From positions 2,271,001 to 2,335,000 of the forward strand of contig NZ_CP032684.1 of NCBI RefSeq assembly GCF_003627795.1: a DNA stretch of 64,000 nucleotides, given 5' to 3'. Made by a program: the position numbers and the translations under genes. How positions within the stretch are numbered: the first letter of the stretch is position 1; every line of letters begins with the position of its first letter. The notes beneath the pieces were generated by a model, which made no database searches, was not told the DNA's origin, and saw nothing but the letters and a program-made list of their open reading frames with translations. The stretch comes from Rhizobium sp. CCGE531. GTDB taxonomy: Bacteria > Pseudomonadota > Alphaproteobacteria > Rhizobiales > Rhizobiaceae. Shown in pieces: positions 57,456-64,000 of the stretch.

Positions 57456-58514
57456 ATGGATTTGCCCGCCCCCCTTGCCTGGCTGGTTGACGAAGCCGGC
57501 GCCGCGCTCAGCCCCGAACGCTTCCTGGCCGATCTGGGCGGACGTCTGCTGGCCGCCGGATTGCCTCTTACCGGCGCCGCCCTGACGCTCGCGGCGCCGC
57601 ATCCGATCATCACGCAACGTACCTGGCTTTGGCGAGCCGAGACGGGTGCGGTGATCGAAGCCCTCGGCTTCGCCGGCACATCGCTCGGACAGGCCGGCCG
57701 CGACTGGCTCGGCGAACTCGGCCCGGTATGCGAAGAAACGATCGGGACCGCGCCCGGCAATTCCGTGCTCGCTTGGGCCGCAAGCAGGCCCTTCACCTCC
57801 TCCGAAACGGACAGGCTGCGTCAGGTCGCGCGCTTTGCCGCGGCACCCTTGGCAGGTCTGGCCGCTCGCGCAACCCTATCGACCCTGCTCGAAGCCTATC
57901 TCGGCCGCAGAAGTGCGGCGCGCGTGCAGGCCGGTGCGCTCAGCCGCAACAGCGGCGAAACCATCCGCGCAGCGCTGCTCTGCGCCGACCTCCGGGATTT
58001 CACGGCTCTCTCCGAAGCGGCGGAGCCGACCATCGTGATATCAGCCCTCGACGCCTGGTTCGATCGCGTCGCCGGCGCCGTGCACGCCTTCGGCGGCGAA
58101 GTGCTGAAATTCATCGGCGACGGTGTACTGGCGATCTTCCCGGTCACCGAGACGCCGGCGGAAGCCTGTGAAGCCGCGCTGCGCGCCGTCACCGCCATCC
58201 GCGCCGGCATGGCGCATCTCGACGCGACCCGGACAAACCAGGGCCTGCCGCCGCTTCCCTTCGGTGCCGCCCTGCATTTCGGCGACATGCTCTGGGGCAA
58301 TATCGGCGCCGCCGACCGCCTGGACTTCACCGCCATCGGCCCCGCCGTCAATCTCGTCAGCCGATTGGAAGGCCTTTGCAGGCCGCTCGGCCGCACTGTG
58401 CTCATTTCCGGATCGGTCGCGGCGGAAACGACCACGCCGCTGCTGTCTTTGGGGGACCATGAATTGCGCGGGATTGCGGAGCCTTGCGCGGTGTTTACGG
58501 TCGCTGAGAGCTAG
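57456..58514 (+). CDS. Class III adenylate/guanylate cyclase
   Basis: 352 aa from ATG 57456 (an upstream ATG at 57390 is possible). The N-terminal 160 residues may be a GAF-like sensor; the cyclase domain is C-terminal. Metal aspartates D178 (CADLRDFTALSE) and D222 (FIGDGVLAIF) are 44 apart as usual, and transition-state N299 and R303 (GPAVNLVSRLE) are present, so the enzyme should be active. No transmembrane segment. Substrate is probably ATP, from the LKFIGDG lysine and the TAIGP region, but not proven. Confidence 0.92.
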   Translation: MDLPAPLAWLVDEAGAALSPERFLADLGGRLLAAGLPLTGAALTLAAPHPIITQRTWLWRAETGAVIEALGFAGTSLGQAGRDWLGELGPVCEETIGTAPGNSVLAWAASRPFTSSETDRLRQVARFAAAPLAGLAARATLSTLLEAYLGRRSAARVQAGALSRNSGETIRAALLCADLRDFTALSEAAEPTIVISALDAWFDRVAGAVHAFGGEVLKFIGDGVLAIFPVTETPAEACEAALRAVTAIRAGMAHLDATRTNQGLPPLPFGAALHFGDMLWGNIGAADRLDFTAIGPAVNLVSRLEGLCRPLGRTVLISGSVAAETTTPLLSLGDHELRGIAEPCAVFTVAES

Positions 58515-58547
58515 CACCAAGGATGGCTTAAACCAGCGTCAGCACCA

Positions 58548-59081
58548 TCAACGCTGCAGGACATCTTCATCAAGCTCGGCTCTCACAGCGGCCTGAAAAT
58601 GCGAAGCTCCGCCCGTCAACCAGAATTCTTCCGTGGTCGTGTCAAGAAACTCTGCAAAGAGTTTGGAAGCCTCCTGGCGACGAACGCCTCCAACGATCTC
58701 TACCGCTCTCGAAAGATGCCTGGGAGGAGAATTTTCCAGTCTGACGTGGGCACATCCGCCATACGCATCGGTCATAGCGAAAACAAGCCGCGTTATCGGC
58801 AAATGCATCATCGTGCCGAAACACATGATGCAAGGCTCAAGCGTCGTATAGAGCGTCAGGTCGTCGTTTCGTGAGAACGTATAATCTCCCTTGAATACCT
58901 TATGAAAGAGATTCATTTCCGCATGGTTCAAATGATTCGAGACCATGGTTTTATGAGAGCGTCCCAGAACCTGATTTCCCATGCACAGAACTGCGCCAAC
59001 TGGAAACACGCCTTCACTGAGCGCGATCCTGGCTTCATCAAGTGCGAGACCCATCATGTATTCATCACTCAATTGAACCAT
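58548..59081 (-). CDS. Nucleoside/base deaminase (cytidine deaminase superfamily)
   Basis: A 177-aa zinc deaminase. The zinc and catalytic residues are H53 and E55 (LNHAEMNL) and C84 and C87 (EPCIMCFGTM). TadA or guanine deaminase-like substrates are both possible; the long C-terminal tail after residue 135 is not TadA-like. It is convergent with the cyclase, 33 bp apart. Start ATG 59081 follows a GAGGGAGCTGC site. Confidence 0.87.
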   Translation of the reverse strand: MVQLSDEYMMGLALDEARIALSEGVFPVGAVLCMGNQVLGRSHKTMVSNHLNHAEMNLFHKVFKGDYTFSRNDDLTLYTTLEPCIMCFGTMMHLPITRLVFAMTDAYGGCAHVRLENSPPRHLSRAVEIVGGVRRQEASKLFAEFLDTTTEEFWLTGGASHFQAAVRAELDEDVLQR

Positions 59082-59524
59082 GCAGCTCCCTCGAATCCCG
59101 TATTAAAAGTTGTGACGCCGTAAGATAGCGGCATTTGTTACAGCCGCATGACGGATTCCCGCACTTGTTTGGCGGCAAGCTCATTATATACGTCGCAATG
59201 ATAACTTCGTCGGCCTGCCAGGCACCAGCTTTCCCAACCCCTTGAAATTCCCACCCTATCCTACCCGTTTCCCACCCTCGCCCAATATTACCCCTTGCCT
59301 TTTTTCACAAACCCTGTCAGGCATACAGATGCTCGGGCATTTTCATGCCGGTGACTGGACTGATTTGGTGATCCGCTTGCGGCAGGCAGCGGTTGGGTCT
59401 TCTGACCCGCGCAGACGTTCTTTCCCCGTACGTGACTTCTCGACTGGCTTTCGCATGTCGCGGAAGCAAAGCCGTCCGGGTTTATCCGGATAAACTAAGA
59501 CTGATGGGTAAAGGACTATCCCCC
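59082..59524. other. Long leader region of the cold-shock gene
   Basis: This 443-bp gap between the divergent deaminase and cold-shock genes holds no convincing protein. A hairpin (GGTTGGGTCTTCTGACCC, near 59392) and C-rich blocks near 59240-59290 are seen. Long structured 5' leaders are usual for cspA-type genes and regulate their translation with temperature. I see no other element. Confidence 0.45.
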
Positions 59525-59737
59525 ATGGCCACCAAGGGCACCGTAAAATTCTTCAACCAGGACAAGGGTTTTGGTTTCATCACTCCTGACGGCGGCGCAA
59601 AGGACGTTTTCGTCCATATCTCCGCTCTTCAGGCTTCCGGCATCCAGTCGCTGCGCGAAGGCCAGCAGGTCACCTTCGACACCGAGCCGGATCGCATGGG
59701 CAAGGGCCCGAAGGCTGTTAACATCCAGGCTAACTAA
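59525..59737 (+). CDS. Cold-shock protein, CspA family
   Basis: A 70-aa OB-fold RNA chaperone with both RNA-binding motifs, RNP1 (KGFGFI) and RNP2 (VFVHIS). ATG 59525 gives the family N-terminus [12 protein letters not shown] perfect terminator follows 29 bp later. Monocistronic. Confidence 0.96.
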   Translation: MATKGTVKFFNQDKGFGFITPDGGAKDVFVHISALQASGIQSLREGQQVTFDTEPDRMGKGPKAVNIQAN

Positions 59738-59766
59738 GCCTCCGGTGACTGCCTGATCAAGGTTTC

Positions 59767-59796
59767 AAACGGCGCGGCGCAAACCGCGCCGTTTTT
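59767..59796 (+). terminator. Terminator of the cold-shock gene
   Basis: AAACGGCGCGG (59767-59777) pairs perfectly with CCGCGCCGTTT (59784-59794), loop CGCAAA, with a T5 run. Confidence 0.9.
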
Positions 59797-59861
59797 CGTT
59801 TGTGAGGATGGGCACCCTCGTCCTGAAGCAAGCTTGGCTATGCCCCTTACCGCAAGTCCCT

Positions 59862-59893
59862 TGTCTGCCCCGGAATATGTCTGCCCCGGAACA
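59862..59893. repeat. 16-bp tandem duplication
   Basis: TGTCTGCCCCGGAATA (59862-59877) is followed directly by TGTCTGCCCCGGAACA (59878-59893), 15 of 16 bases alike. It lies in a 439-bp gene-free gap between the cold-shock terminator and dusA that is otherwise repeat-rich. Confidence 0.7.
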
Positions 59894-59903
59894 TCCCAAT
59901 ATT

Positions 59904-60060
59904 CCGTCATCCTCGGGCTTGACCCGAGGATCCAGGCACGAGCCTCACAGCCTCCTCTGGCGAAGAGGGATCGCTCCCAAAGCGAAACCAGCACGCTCGT
60001 CGATTTAGGCGCACCAATGTGCTTGGGCGTGGATCCTCGGGTCAAGCCCGAGGATGACGG
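59904..60060. repeat. 31-bp inverted repeat pair flanking 95 bp
   Basis: CCGTCATCCTCGGGCTTGAC, continuing to 59934, is the exact reverse complement of 60030-60060. Each arm also contains its own inner palindrome (CCTCGGG and CCCGAGG). Such CTTGACCCGAGGATCCA units are abundant in alphaproteobacterial genomes, as I recall. The 95-bp centre (59935-60029) carries no known feature. A CCTCATGGTGAGG palindrome at 60115-60127 follows. Confidence 0.75.
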
Positions 60061-60114
60061 GTGTGAGGTGATTTTTTAACACCAAACCGCTCCCATAATC
60101 CCCAGCCGATCAGT

Positions 60115-60127
60115 CCTCATGGTGAGG
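60115..60127. repeat. CCTCATGGTGAGG palindrome, same as in uvrB
   Basis: Identical to the 56322-56334 unit in uvrB, here in an intergenic region and followed by AGGCCCAAAGGGCCGTCTCG. It supports the view that the uvrB segment is a mobile or expanding intergenic repeat. Confidence 0.75.
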
Positions 60128-60176
60128 AGGCCCAAAGGGCCGTCTCGAACCACGAGGACGGGTTGGAACCATCAAT

Positions 60177-61190
60177 TCAAGCGCTGACGCGTTCGCCCTC
60201 GCCGGCAAAATCCACTGCGGCAAAAGCGGCCGCAATCACCTCCGGCCCTGCGCCCGGCTTGTTGGCATCGGTGGAGAGGATCTGGCGATAGCGGCGCGAG
60301 CCCGGCAGGCCGCTGAAGAGACCGACCATGTGGCGCGCGACATGCTGCAGGCGGCCGCCGCTGGCGATATGACGCTCCACATAGGCCATCATCCGGTCGC
60401 GCAGCCCGTTCCAGTCGGCCTCGACGGCGGGTTCGCCATAGAAGCGGTGATCGACATCGGCGAGGACTGCGGCATTCTGATAGGCGGCGCGGCCGAGCAT
60501 GACGCCGTCGACATGGGCGAGATGCGCCTCGGCCTGATCCAGCGTCTGTATACCGCCGTTGATGCCGATGAAGACCTCGGGCCAACGCTGTTTCATGCGG
60601 TAGACGATGTCATAATCCAGCGGCGGGATCTCCCGGTTCTCCTTCGGCGATAGACCCTTCAGCCAGGCCTTGCGCGCATGGATCCAGATCGCGTCCGCGC
60701 CGGCATCGAGCACGCGCGTCATCAGCTCGGGCAACGCCTCTTCCGGCTCCTGCTCGTCGACACCGATACGGCATTTCACGGTGACGGGCGCCTTCGAAAC
60801 AGCCTTCATCGCAGCGACGCAGGACGCCACCGTCTCCGGCGTCAGCATCAGGCAAGCGCCGAAGGTGCCCGACTGCACGCGATCGGACGGGCAGCCGACA
60901 TTCAGGTTGATCTCGTCATAGTTATAGGCGTCCGCGATCCGCAGCGCCACGGCAAGCTTGGCCGGATCGGAGCCGCCGAGCTGCAGGGCAACGGGATGCT
61001 CGGTGGCATCGCGCCCCAGCAGACGGTCGCGCGGCCCATGAATGATCGCATCGGCCACCACCATCTCGGTATAGAGCAGCGCATGCCGGCTGATCTGCCG
61101 GTGCAGATACCTGCAATGGCGATCCGTCCAGTCGATCATCGGTGCAACCGCGAAAATTTTGCGGCCGTTTTTCAGTGCGTCGCTATACAT
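60177..61190 (-). CDS. dusA: tRNA-dihydrouridine synthase DusA
   Basis: A 337-aa FMN enzyme that reduces uridine to dihydrouridine in the tRNA D-loop. FAVAPMIDWTDRHCRYLHR, NLNVGCPSDRV with catalytic C100, and INGGIQTL are diagnostic of the DusA subfamily. ATG 61190 has AAAGG 6-7 nt upstream; the frame is open to 61328. Divergent from the FAH gene. Confidence 0.95.
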   Translation of the reverse strand: MYSDALKNGRKIFAVAPMIDWTDRHCRYLHRQISRHALLYTEMVVADAIIHGPRDRLLGRDATEHPVALQLGGSDPAKLAVALRIADAYNYDEINLNVGCPSDRVQSGTFGACLMLTPETVASCVAAMKAVSKAPVTVKCRIGVDEQEPEEALPELMTRVLDAGADAIWIHARKAWLKGLSPKENREIPPLDYDIVYRMKQRWPEVFIGINGGIQTLDQAEAHLAHVDGVMLGRAAYQNAAVLADVDHRFYGEPAVEADWNGLRDRMMAYVERHIASGGRLQHVARHMVGLFSGLPGSRRYRQILSTDANKPGAGPEVIAAAFAAVDFAGEGERVSA

Positions 61191-61328
61191 GGGAAACCTT
61201 TCTGATCCGCGCTCTACACCAAATCCCTCAAAAAGGCCAGTTTTCGTGGCTGTAACAATGATGCTAGTTTGCCTGATGGAGTCGGATGGCAGCAGTCCTC
61301 CGAAAAAATGAAAGTTTCGAAAGCCCAT

Positions 61329-62024
61329 ATGAACGCCCCATTGACGACAGTCATTCCCCTACCCGCCCCCGTTCTTCTGCCGATCGAGGGCGAGACCGAG
61401 CTTTTCCCCGTGCGCCGCGTCTATTGCGTCGGCCGCAACTATGCCGACCACGCCATCGAGATGGGGCATGACCCGAGCCGCGAGCCGCCCTTCTTCTTCC
61501 AGAAGAATCCGGACAATCTGCTTGTCTCGAGCGATTTCCCCTATCCCGCGCTGTCGTCGGACGTGCATCACGAGGTGGAGCTTGTGGTGGCGCTGCGCAA
61601 CGGCGGCACAAACATCCCGGTCGAACAGGCACTGGATTGCGTCTATGGCTATGGCGTCGGCATCGATTTCACCCGCCGCGACCTGCAGGGCGAAGCCAAG
61701 AAGCTCGACCGTCCCTGGGAAATCGGCAAGGCTTTCGATCATTCCGCACCCGTTTCCGCGCTCGTGCCAGCCACCCGCGTCGGCCATCCCGACAAGGGCG
61801 GCATCTGGCTGATGCGCAACGGCGAGGCCGCCCAGAGAGGCGACCTCTCGCAGATGATCTGGAAGGTGCCGGAGATCATTGCCGAACTCTCCAAGCTTTT
61901 CACGCTCGCGCCGGGCGATATCATCATGACCGGCACGCCCGCCGGCGTCGGTCCCGTTGCGCGCGGCGACCGGATCAGCTGCGCCGTCGATGGCGTCGCA
62001 AACCTGGTATTGAACGTCGTCTGA
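61329..62024 (+). CDS. Fumarylacetoacetate hydrolase-family protein
   Basis: 231 aa. VYCVGRNYADHAIEMGHD opens the domain; HHEVELVVAL and the later FTRRDLQGEAKK and IIMTGTPAGVGPV carry the metal and catalytic residues. Members include fumarylpyruvate and acylpyruvate hydrolases and oxaloacetate decarboxylases. ATG 61329 is chosen over ATG 61308 because relatives begin near it. It is 16 bp before the carbonic anhydrase-like gene, likely one operon. Confidence 0.9.
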   Translation: MNAPLTTVIPLPAPVLLPIEGETELFPVRRVYCVGRNYADHAIEMGHDPSREPPFFFQKNPDNLLVSSDFPYPALSSDVHHEVELVVALRNGGTNIPVEQALDCVYGYGVGIDFTRRDLQGEAKKLDRPWEIGKAFDHSAPVSALVPATRVGHPDKGGIWLMRNGEAAQRGDLSQMIWKVPEIIAELSKLFTLAPGDIIMTGTPAGVGPVARGDRISCAVDGVANLVLNVV

Positions 62025-62040
62025 TCGAGGAGGATCGACC

Positions 62041-62571
62041 ATGCCGCTTTACGCCCTTGCCGGCCTGAGGCCGAAAACGCCCGGTCCCGGCCGATACTGG
62101 ATCGCGCCGGATGCCAGCGTGATCGGCAAGGTCGAGATCGGCGAGGATGTCGGCATCTGGTTCGGCGCGGTGCTGCGTGGCGACAACGAGCCGATCGTCG
62201 TCGGCAAGGGCACGAACATCCAGGAAGGCACGATGGTGCATACCGATCCGGCCTATCCGACCACGATCGGCGAAGGCTGCACCATCGGGCATCACGCCAT
62301 CATCCATGGCTGCACGATCGGCAACAATTCGCTGATCGGCATGGGCGCCACCGTGCTGAACGGCGCAAAGATCGGCAATAATTGCCTCGTCGGCGCCAAT
62401 GCGCTCATCACGGAAGGCAAGGAATTCCCCGATGGCTCCCTGATCGTCGGCGCGCCGGCAAGAGCGATCCGCACGCTTAACGAGGCCGCGATCGAAGGTC
62501 TGCGCCGCTCCGCCAGCAACTATGTCAAGAACTGGCAGCGCTTTGCCCGCGATCTTGAGAGACTAGATTAG
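62041..62571 (+). CDS. Gamma-carbonic anhydrase family protein (left-handed beta-helix)
   Basis: A 176-aa hexapeptide-repeat protein. Zinc or iron ligands H67, H84 and H89 (MVHTD, IGHHAIIHG) are at the gamma-CA spacing. Isoleucine-rich hexads (for example IGNNSLIGMGATVLNG) form the beta-helix. Members are either true carbonic anhydrases or related carnitine-pathway proteins. GAGGAGGATC precedes ATG 62041. Confidence 0.9.
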   Translation: MPLYALAGLRPKTPGPGRYWIAPDASVIGKVEIGEDVGIWFGAVLRGDNEPIVVGKGTNIQEGTMVHTDPAYPTTIGEGCTIGHHAIIHGCTIGNNSLIGMGATVLNGAKIGNNCLVGANALITEGKEFPDGSLIVGAPARAIRTLNEAAIEGLRRSASNYVKNWQRFARDLERLD

Positions 62572-62621
62572 AAAACAATCATAAGTGCCTATGGACAGGG
62601 AAATAAACCTCTGTCCTAAGC

Positions 62622-63020
62622 TTACGCTGCGCAGTTGGCGCAATGGCCGCGGATTTCGATGGTCGACTTTTCCGCCTTGAACTTCTGCGATTTCAGCCAG
62701 TCCATCAGCCGGTGATCCACCTCGTGATCGTGGAATTCGATTACCTGGCCGCAGCTTTCGCAGATAGCGAAGGCGACGAGGCCGTGGCTGTGGCAATCCT
62801 CGTTCGGATGGGCGCAGGCGACGAAGGAATTGATGCTCTCGAGCCGGTGCACCACGCCATATTCGAGCAGCTTGTCCAGAGCGCGATAGACCTGCAGCGG
62901 CGCGCGAAAACCCTGATCGCGCAGCTTGTCGAGAATGGTATAAGCGCTTAGCGGCGCTTCCGCCCTAGTCAGGACGTCGAAAACAAGCGTCTGGTTCTTG
63001 GTGAGCATCGGAGTCGTCAT
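62622..63020 (-). CDS. zur: Fur-family zinc uptake regulator Zur
   Basis: A 132-aa Fur-family repressor. Structural zinc CxxC pairs C87-C90 and C127-C130 are seen. The linkage to znuB and znuC by overlapping reading frames supports Zur over Fur. When zinc is ample it represses znu genes. The znuB stop overlaps the zur start by 4 nt, so it is co-expressed and can limit itself. Confidence 0.94.
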   Translation of the reverse strand: MTTPMLTKNQTLVFDVLTRAEAPLSAYTILDKLRDQGFRAPLQVYRALDKLLEYGVVHRLESINSFVACAHPNEDCHSHGLVAFAICESCGQVIEFHDHEVDHRLMDWLKSQKFKAEKSTIEIRGHCANCAA

Positions 63021-63844
63021 GATGACTGTCCTCTCTGTTGCGTCGCTGGCGTGCCGGCCCTGCGAACGAGGGGCAGCAGACTGATGATAAACAGGACGAG
63101 CGCCGCAACGACGATGGACGGCCCGGACGGCGTATCGTAGCGCAGCGATCCGAAAAGCCCGCCGACAACGGCGATGGCGCCGAGCAGCGAGGCGAAAATC
63201 GCCATCGTCTCCGGCGTTGCGGCAAAGCGGCGCGCAGTGGCCGCGGGAATGATCAGCAGCGCGGTGATGAGGAGTATGCCGACGATCTTCATGGCGATCG
63301 CGATCACCACGGCCATCAGCAGCATGAAAAGCAGCCTCGCGCGCTCCGGCCGCAGCCCTTCGGCCTCGGCAAGCTCGGGATTGACCGTCGAGGCCAGTAG
63401 CGGCCGCCAGAGCCAGACGATCGCCGCCAGCACGAGGATGCCGCCGCCCCAGATCACCGCGATATCGGATTGGCTGACAGCCAGAATGTCGCCGAAGAGG
63501 AAGGCGATGAGATCGATCCGCACCCAGCTCATGAAGGCGACGATGACGAGACCGATCGCCAGCGTCGCATGCGAGAGGATGCCGAGCAGCGCATCCGCCG
63601 ACAATGCCTGCCGCCGCTGCAGGAAGAGCAGCAATATCGAGACGAGGGCCGCGACCGCAAAGACCGAGAGCGTGAGGTTGAGCTGGAACAGCAGCGATAG
63701 CGCCACGCCGAGCAAAGCCGAATGCGAGATCGTATCGCCGAAATAGGCCATGCGGCGCCAGATGATGAAACAGCCGAGCGGCCCGGTCGTCAGCGCCAGT
63801 CCGACGCCGGCCACGACGGCGCGCAGGAAGAAATCGTCAAACAT
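63017..63844 (-). CDS. znuB: Zinc ABC transporter permease ZnuB
   Basis: A 275-aa inner-membrane permease of the ABC-3 class with eight or so helices (GPLGCFIIWRRMAYFGDTISHSALLGVAL; AEAEGLRPERARLLFMLLMAVVIA). ATG 63844 has GGAGAG 5 nt upstream; longer frames exist. It overlaps the zur start and the znuC stop. Confidence 0.95.
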   Translation of the reverse strand: MFDDFFLRAVVAGVGLALTTGPLGCFIIWRRMAYFGDTISHSALLGVALSLLFQLNLTLSVFAVAALVSILLLFLQRRQALSADALLGILSHATLAIGLVIVAFMSWVRIDLIAFLFGDILAVSQSDIAVIWGGGILVLAAIVWLWRPLLASTVNPELAEAEGLRPERARLLFMLLMAVVIAIAMKIVGILLITALLIIPAATARRFAATPETMAIFASLLGAIAVVGGLFGSLRYDTPSGPSIVVAALVLFIISLLPLVRRAGTPATQQRGQSS

Positions 63845-64000
63845 GGCGCTCTCCCTCGGCATGGTCATGGCCATGATGATCATCGTGATCGTGGTGATGA
63901 TCGCCGTGCTCGTGATGGTGGTGACCATCGTCGGCCTGACAATTGTCGGTTATCGAACCATCCGCGTGCTGCACGCGGCCATCGGGCAGATGCGTATGGT
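63837..64000 (-). CDS. znuC: Zinc ABC transporter ATPase ZnuC, C-terminal end with His-rich tail
   Basis: The last 54 codons are visible; the rest is outside the window. They spell HTHLPDGRVQHADGS and then a histidine-rich stretch with 14 His in 29 residues (GHHHHEHGDHHHDHDDHHG), ending ERHV and TGA 63837-63839. The stop lies 8 nt inside znuB. The tail probably buffers zinc on the cytosolic face. Recognised from the frame opposite znuB; the ATPase core itself is not seen, so the name rests on context plus this tail. Confidence 0.85.
   Translation of the reverse strand, partial: HTHLPDGRVQHADGSITDNCQADDGHHHHEHGDHHHDHDDHHGHDHAEGERHV

Overview
The window is about 60% G+C chromosomal DNA from an alphaproteobacterium, most likely a Rhizobium or a close Rhizobiaceae relative. 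The basis is the gene content and style: a usg gene, DUF1289, a TIGR02281 aspartic protease, CobT/CobS, a zur-znuB-znuC cluster with a His-rich ZnuC tail, an N- and C-terminally extended UvrB, and dispersed rhizobial palindromic repeats. No tRNA, rRNA, CRISPR array, transposase or phage gene was seen. The region looks like core chromosome with small accessory transport and regulatory cassettes.

Layout. 1-4.5 kb: end of fumC, a class I (Fe-S) fumarase and a GGDEF protein. 4.5-8.3 kb: a frameshifted PPOX flavoprotein gene, a divergent alpha/beta hydrolase/MarR pair with two operator-like palindromes between them, LtrA and a DUF971 protein. 8.4-11.6 kb: moaA, a metallo-beta-lactamase-fold hydrolase, and a divergent VOC/WYL-regulator pair. 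11.6-19.2 kb: a chemoreceptor, a DMT exporter with mobA-mobB, and a very large Pro/Gln-rich OmpA-like protein. 19.5-25.9 kb: a polar amino acid ABC importer without its own ATPase gene, usg, DUF2270, a TPR-methyltransferase, and a GST-ArsR-SRPBCC operon preceded by two related palindromes. 25.9-29.9 kb: ssuB, ssuC, ssuD and ssuA for sulfonate sulfur, with the same 14-bp element upstream of ssuA and of ssuD. 30-36.8 kb: a hydroxyacid dehydrogenase, AraC, YbhB, Lrp, a uracil-DNA glycosylase, a thermonuclease, a membrane histidine kinase and DgkA.

37-46.5 kb: divergent cobT/cobS (late cobalamin assembly), DUF1289 with a membrane aspartic protease, a second DMT transporter, folC-GNAT, a YadGH-type ABC exporter, a non-coding stretch ending in an orphan terminator, a small membrane protein and an extensin-like lipoprotein. 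46.7-52.2 kb: thioesterase plus membrane protein, two adjacent Sel1-repeat proteins, an RDD protein and a secreted six-Cys protein. 52.2-60 kb: a frameshifted MFS gene, uvrB carrying an in-frame repeat array, SRPBCC, a class III adenylate cyclase, a deaminase and a cold-shock protein. 60-64 kb: repeats, dusA, an FAH-family hydrolase, a gamma-carbonic anhydrase, and zur-znuB-znuC running off the right edge.

Nothing here is a clear new multi-gene system. The most unusual items are the palindromic repeat array translated inside uvrB, the two genes broken by simple-repeat changes (7-bp duplication; G-run), the paired operators, the shared ssu element, and the orphan terminator that implies an unannotated small RNA. 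Functional names rest on family recognition by eye; no database search was run.
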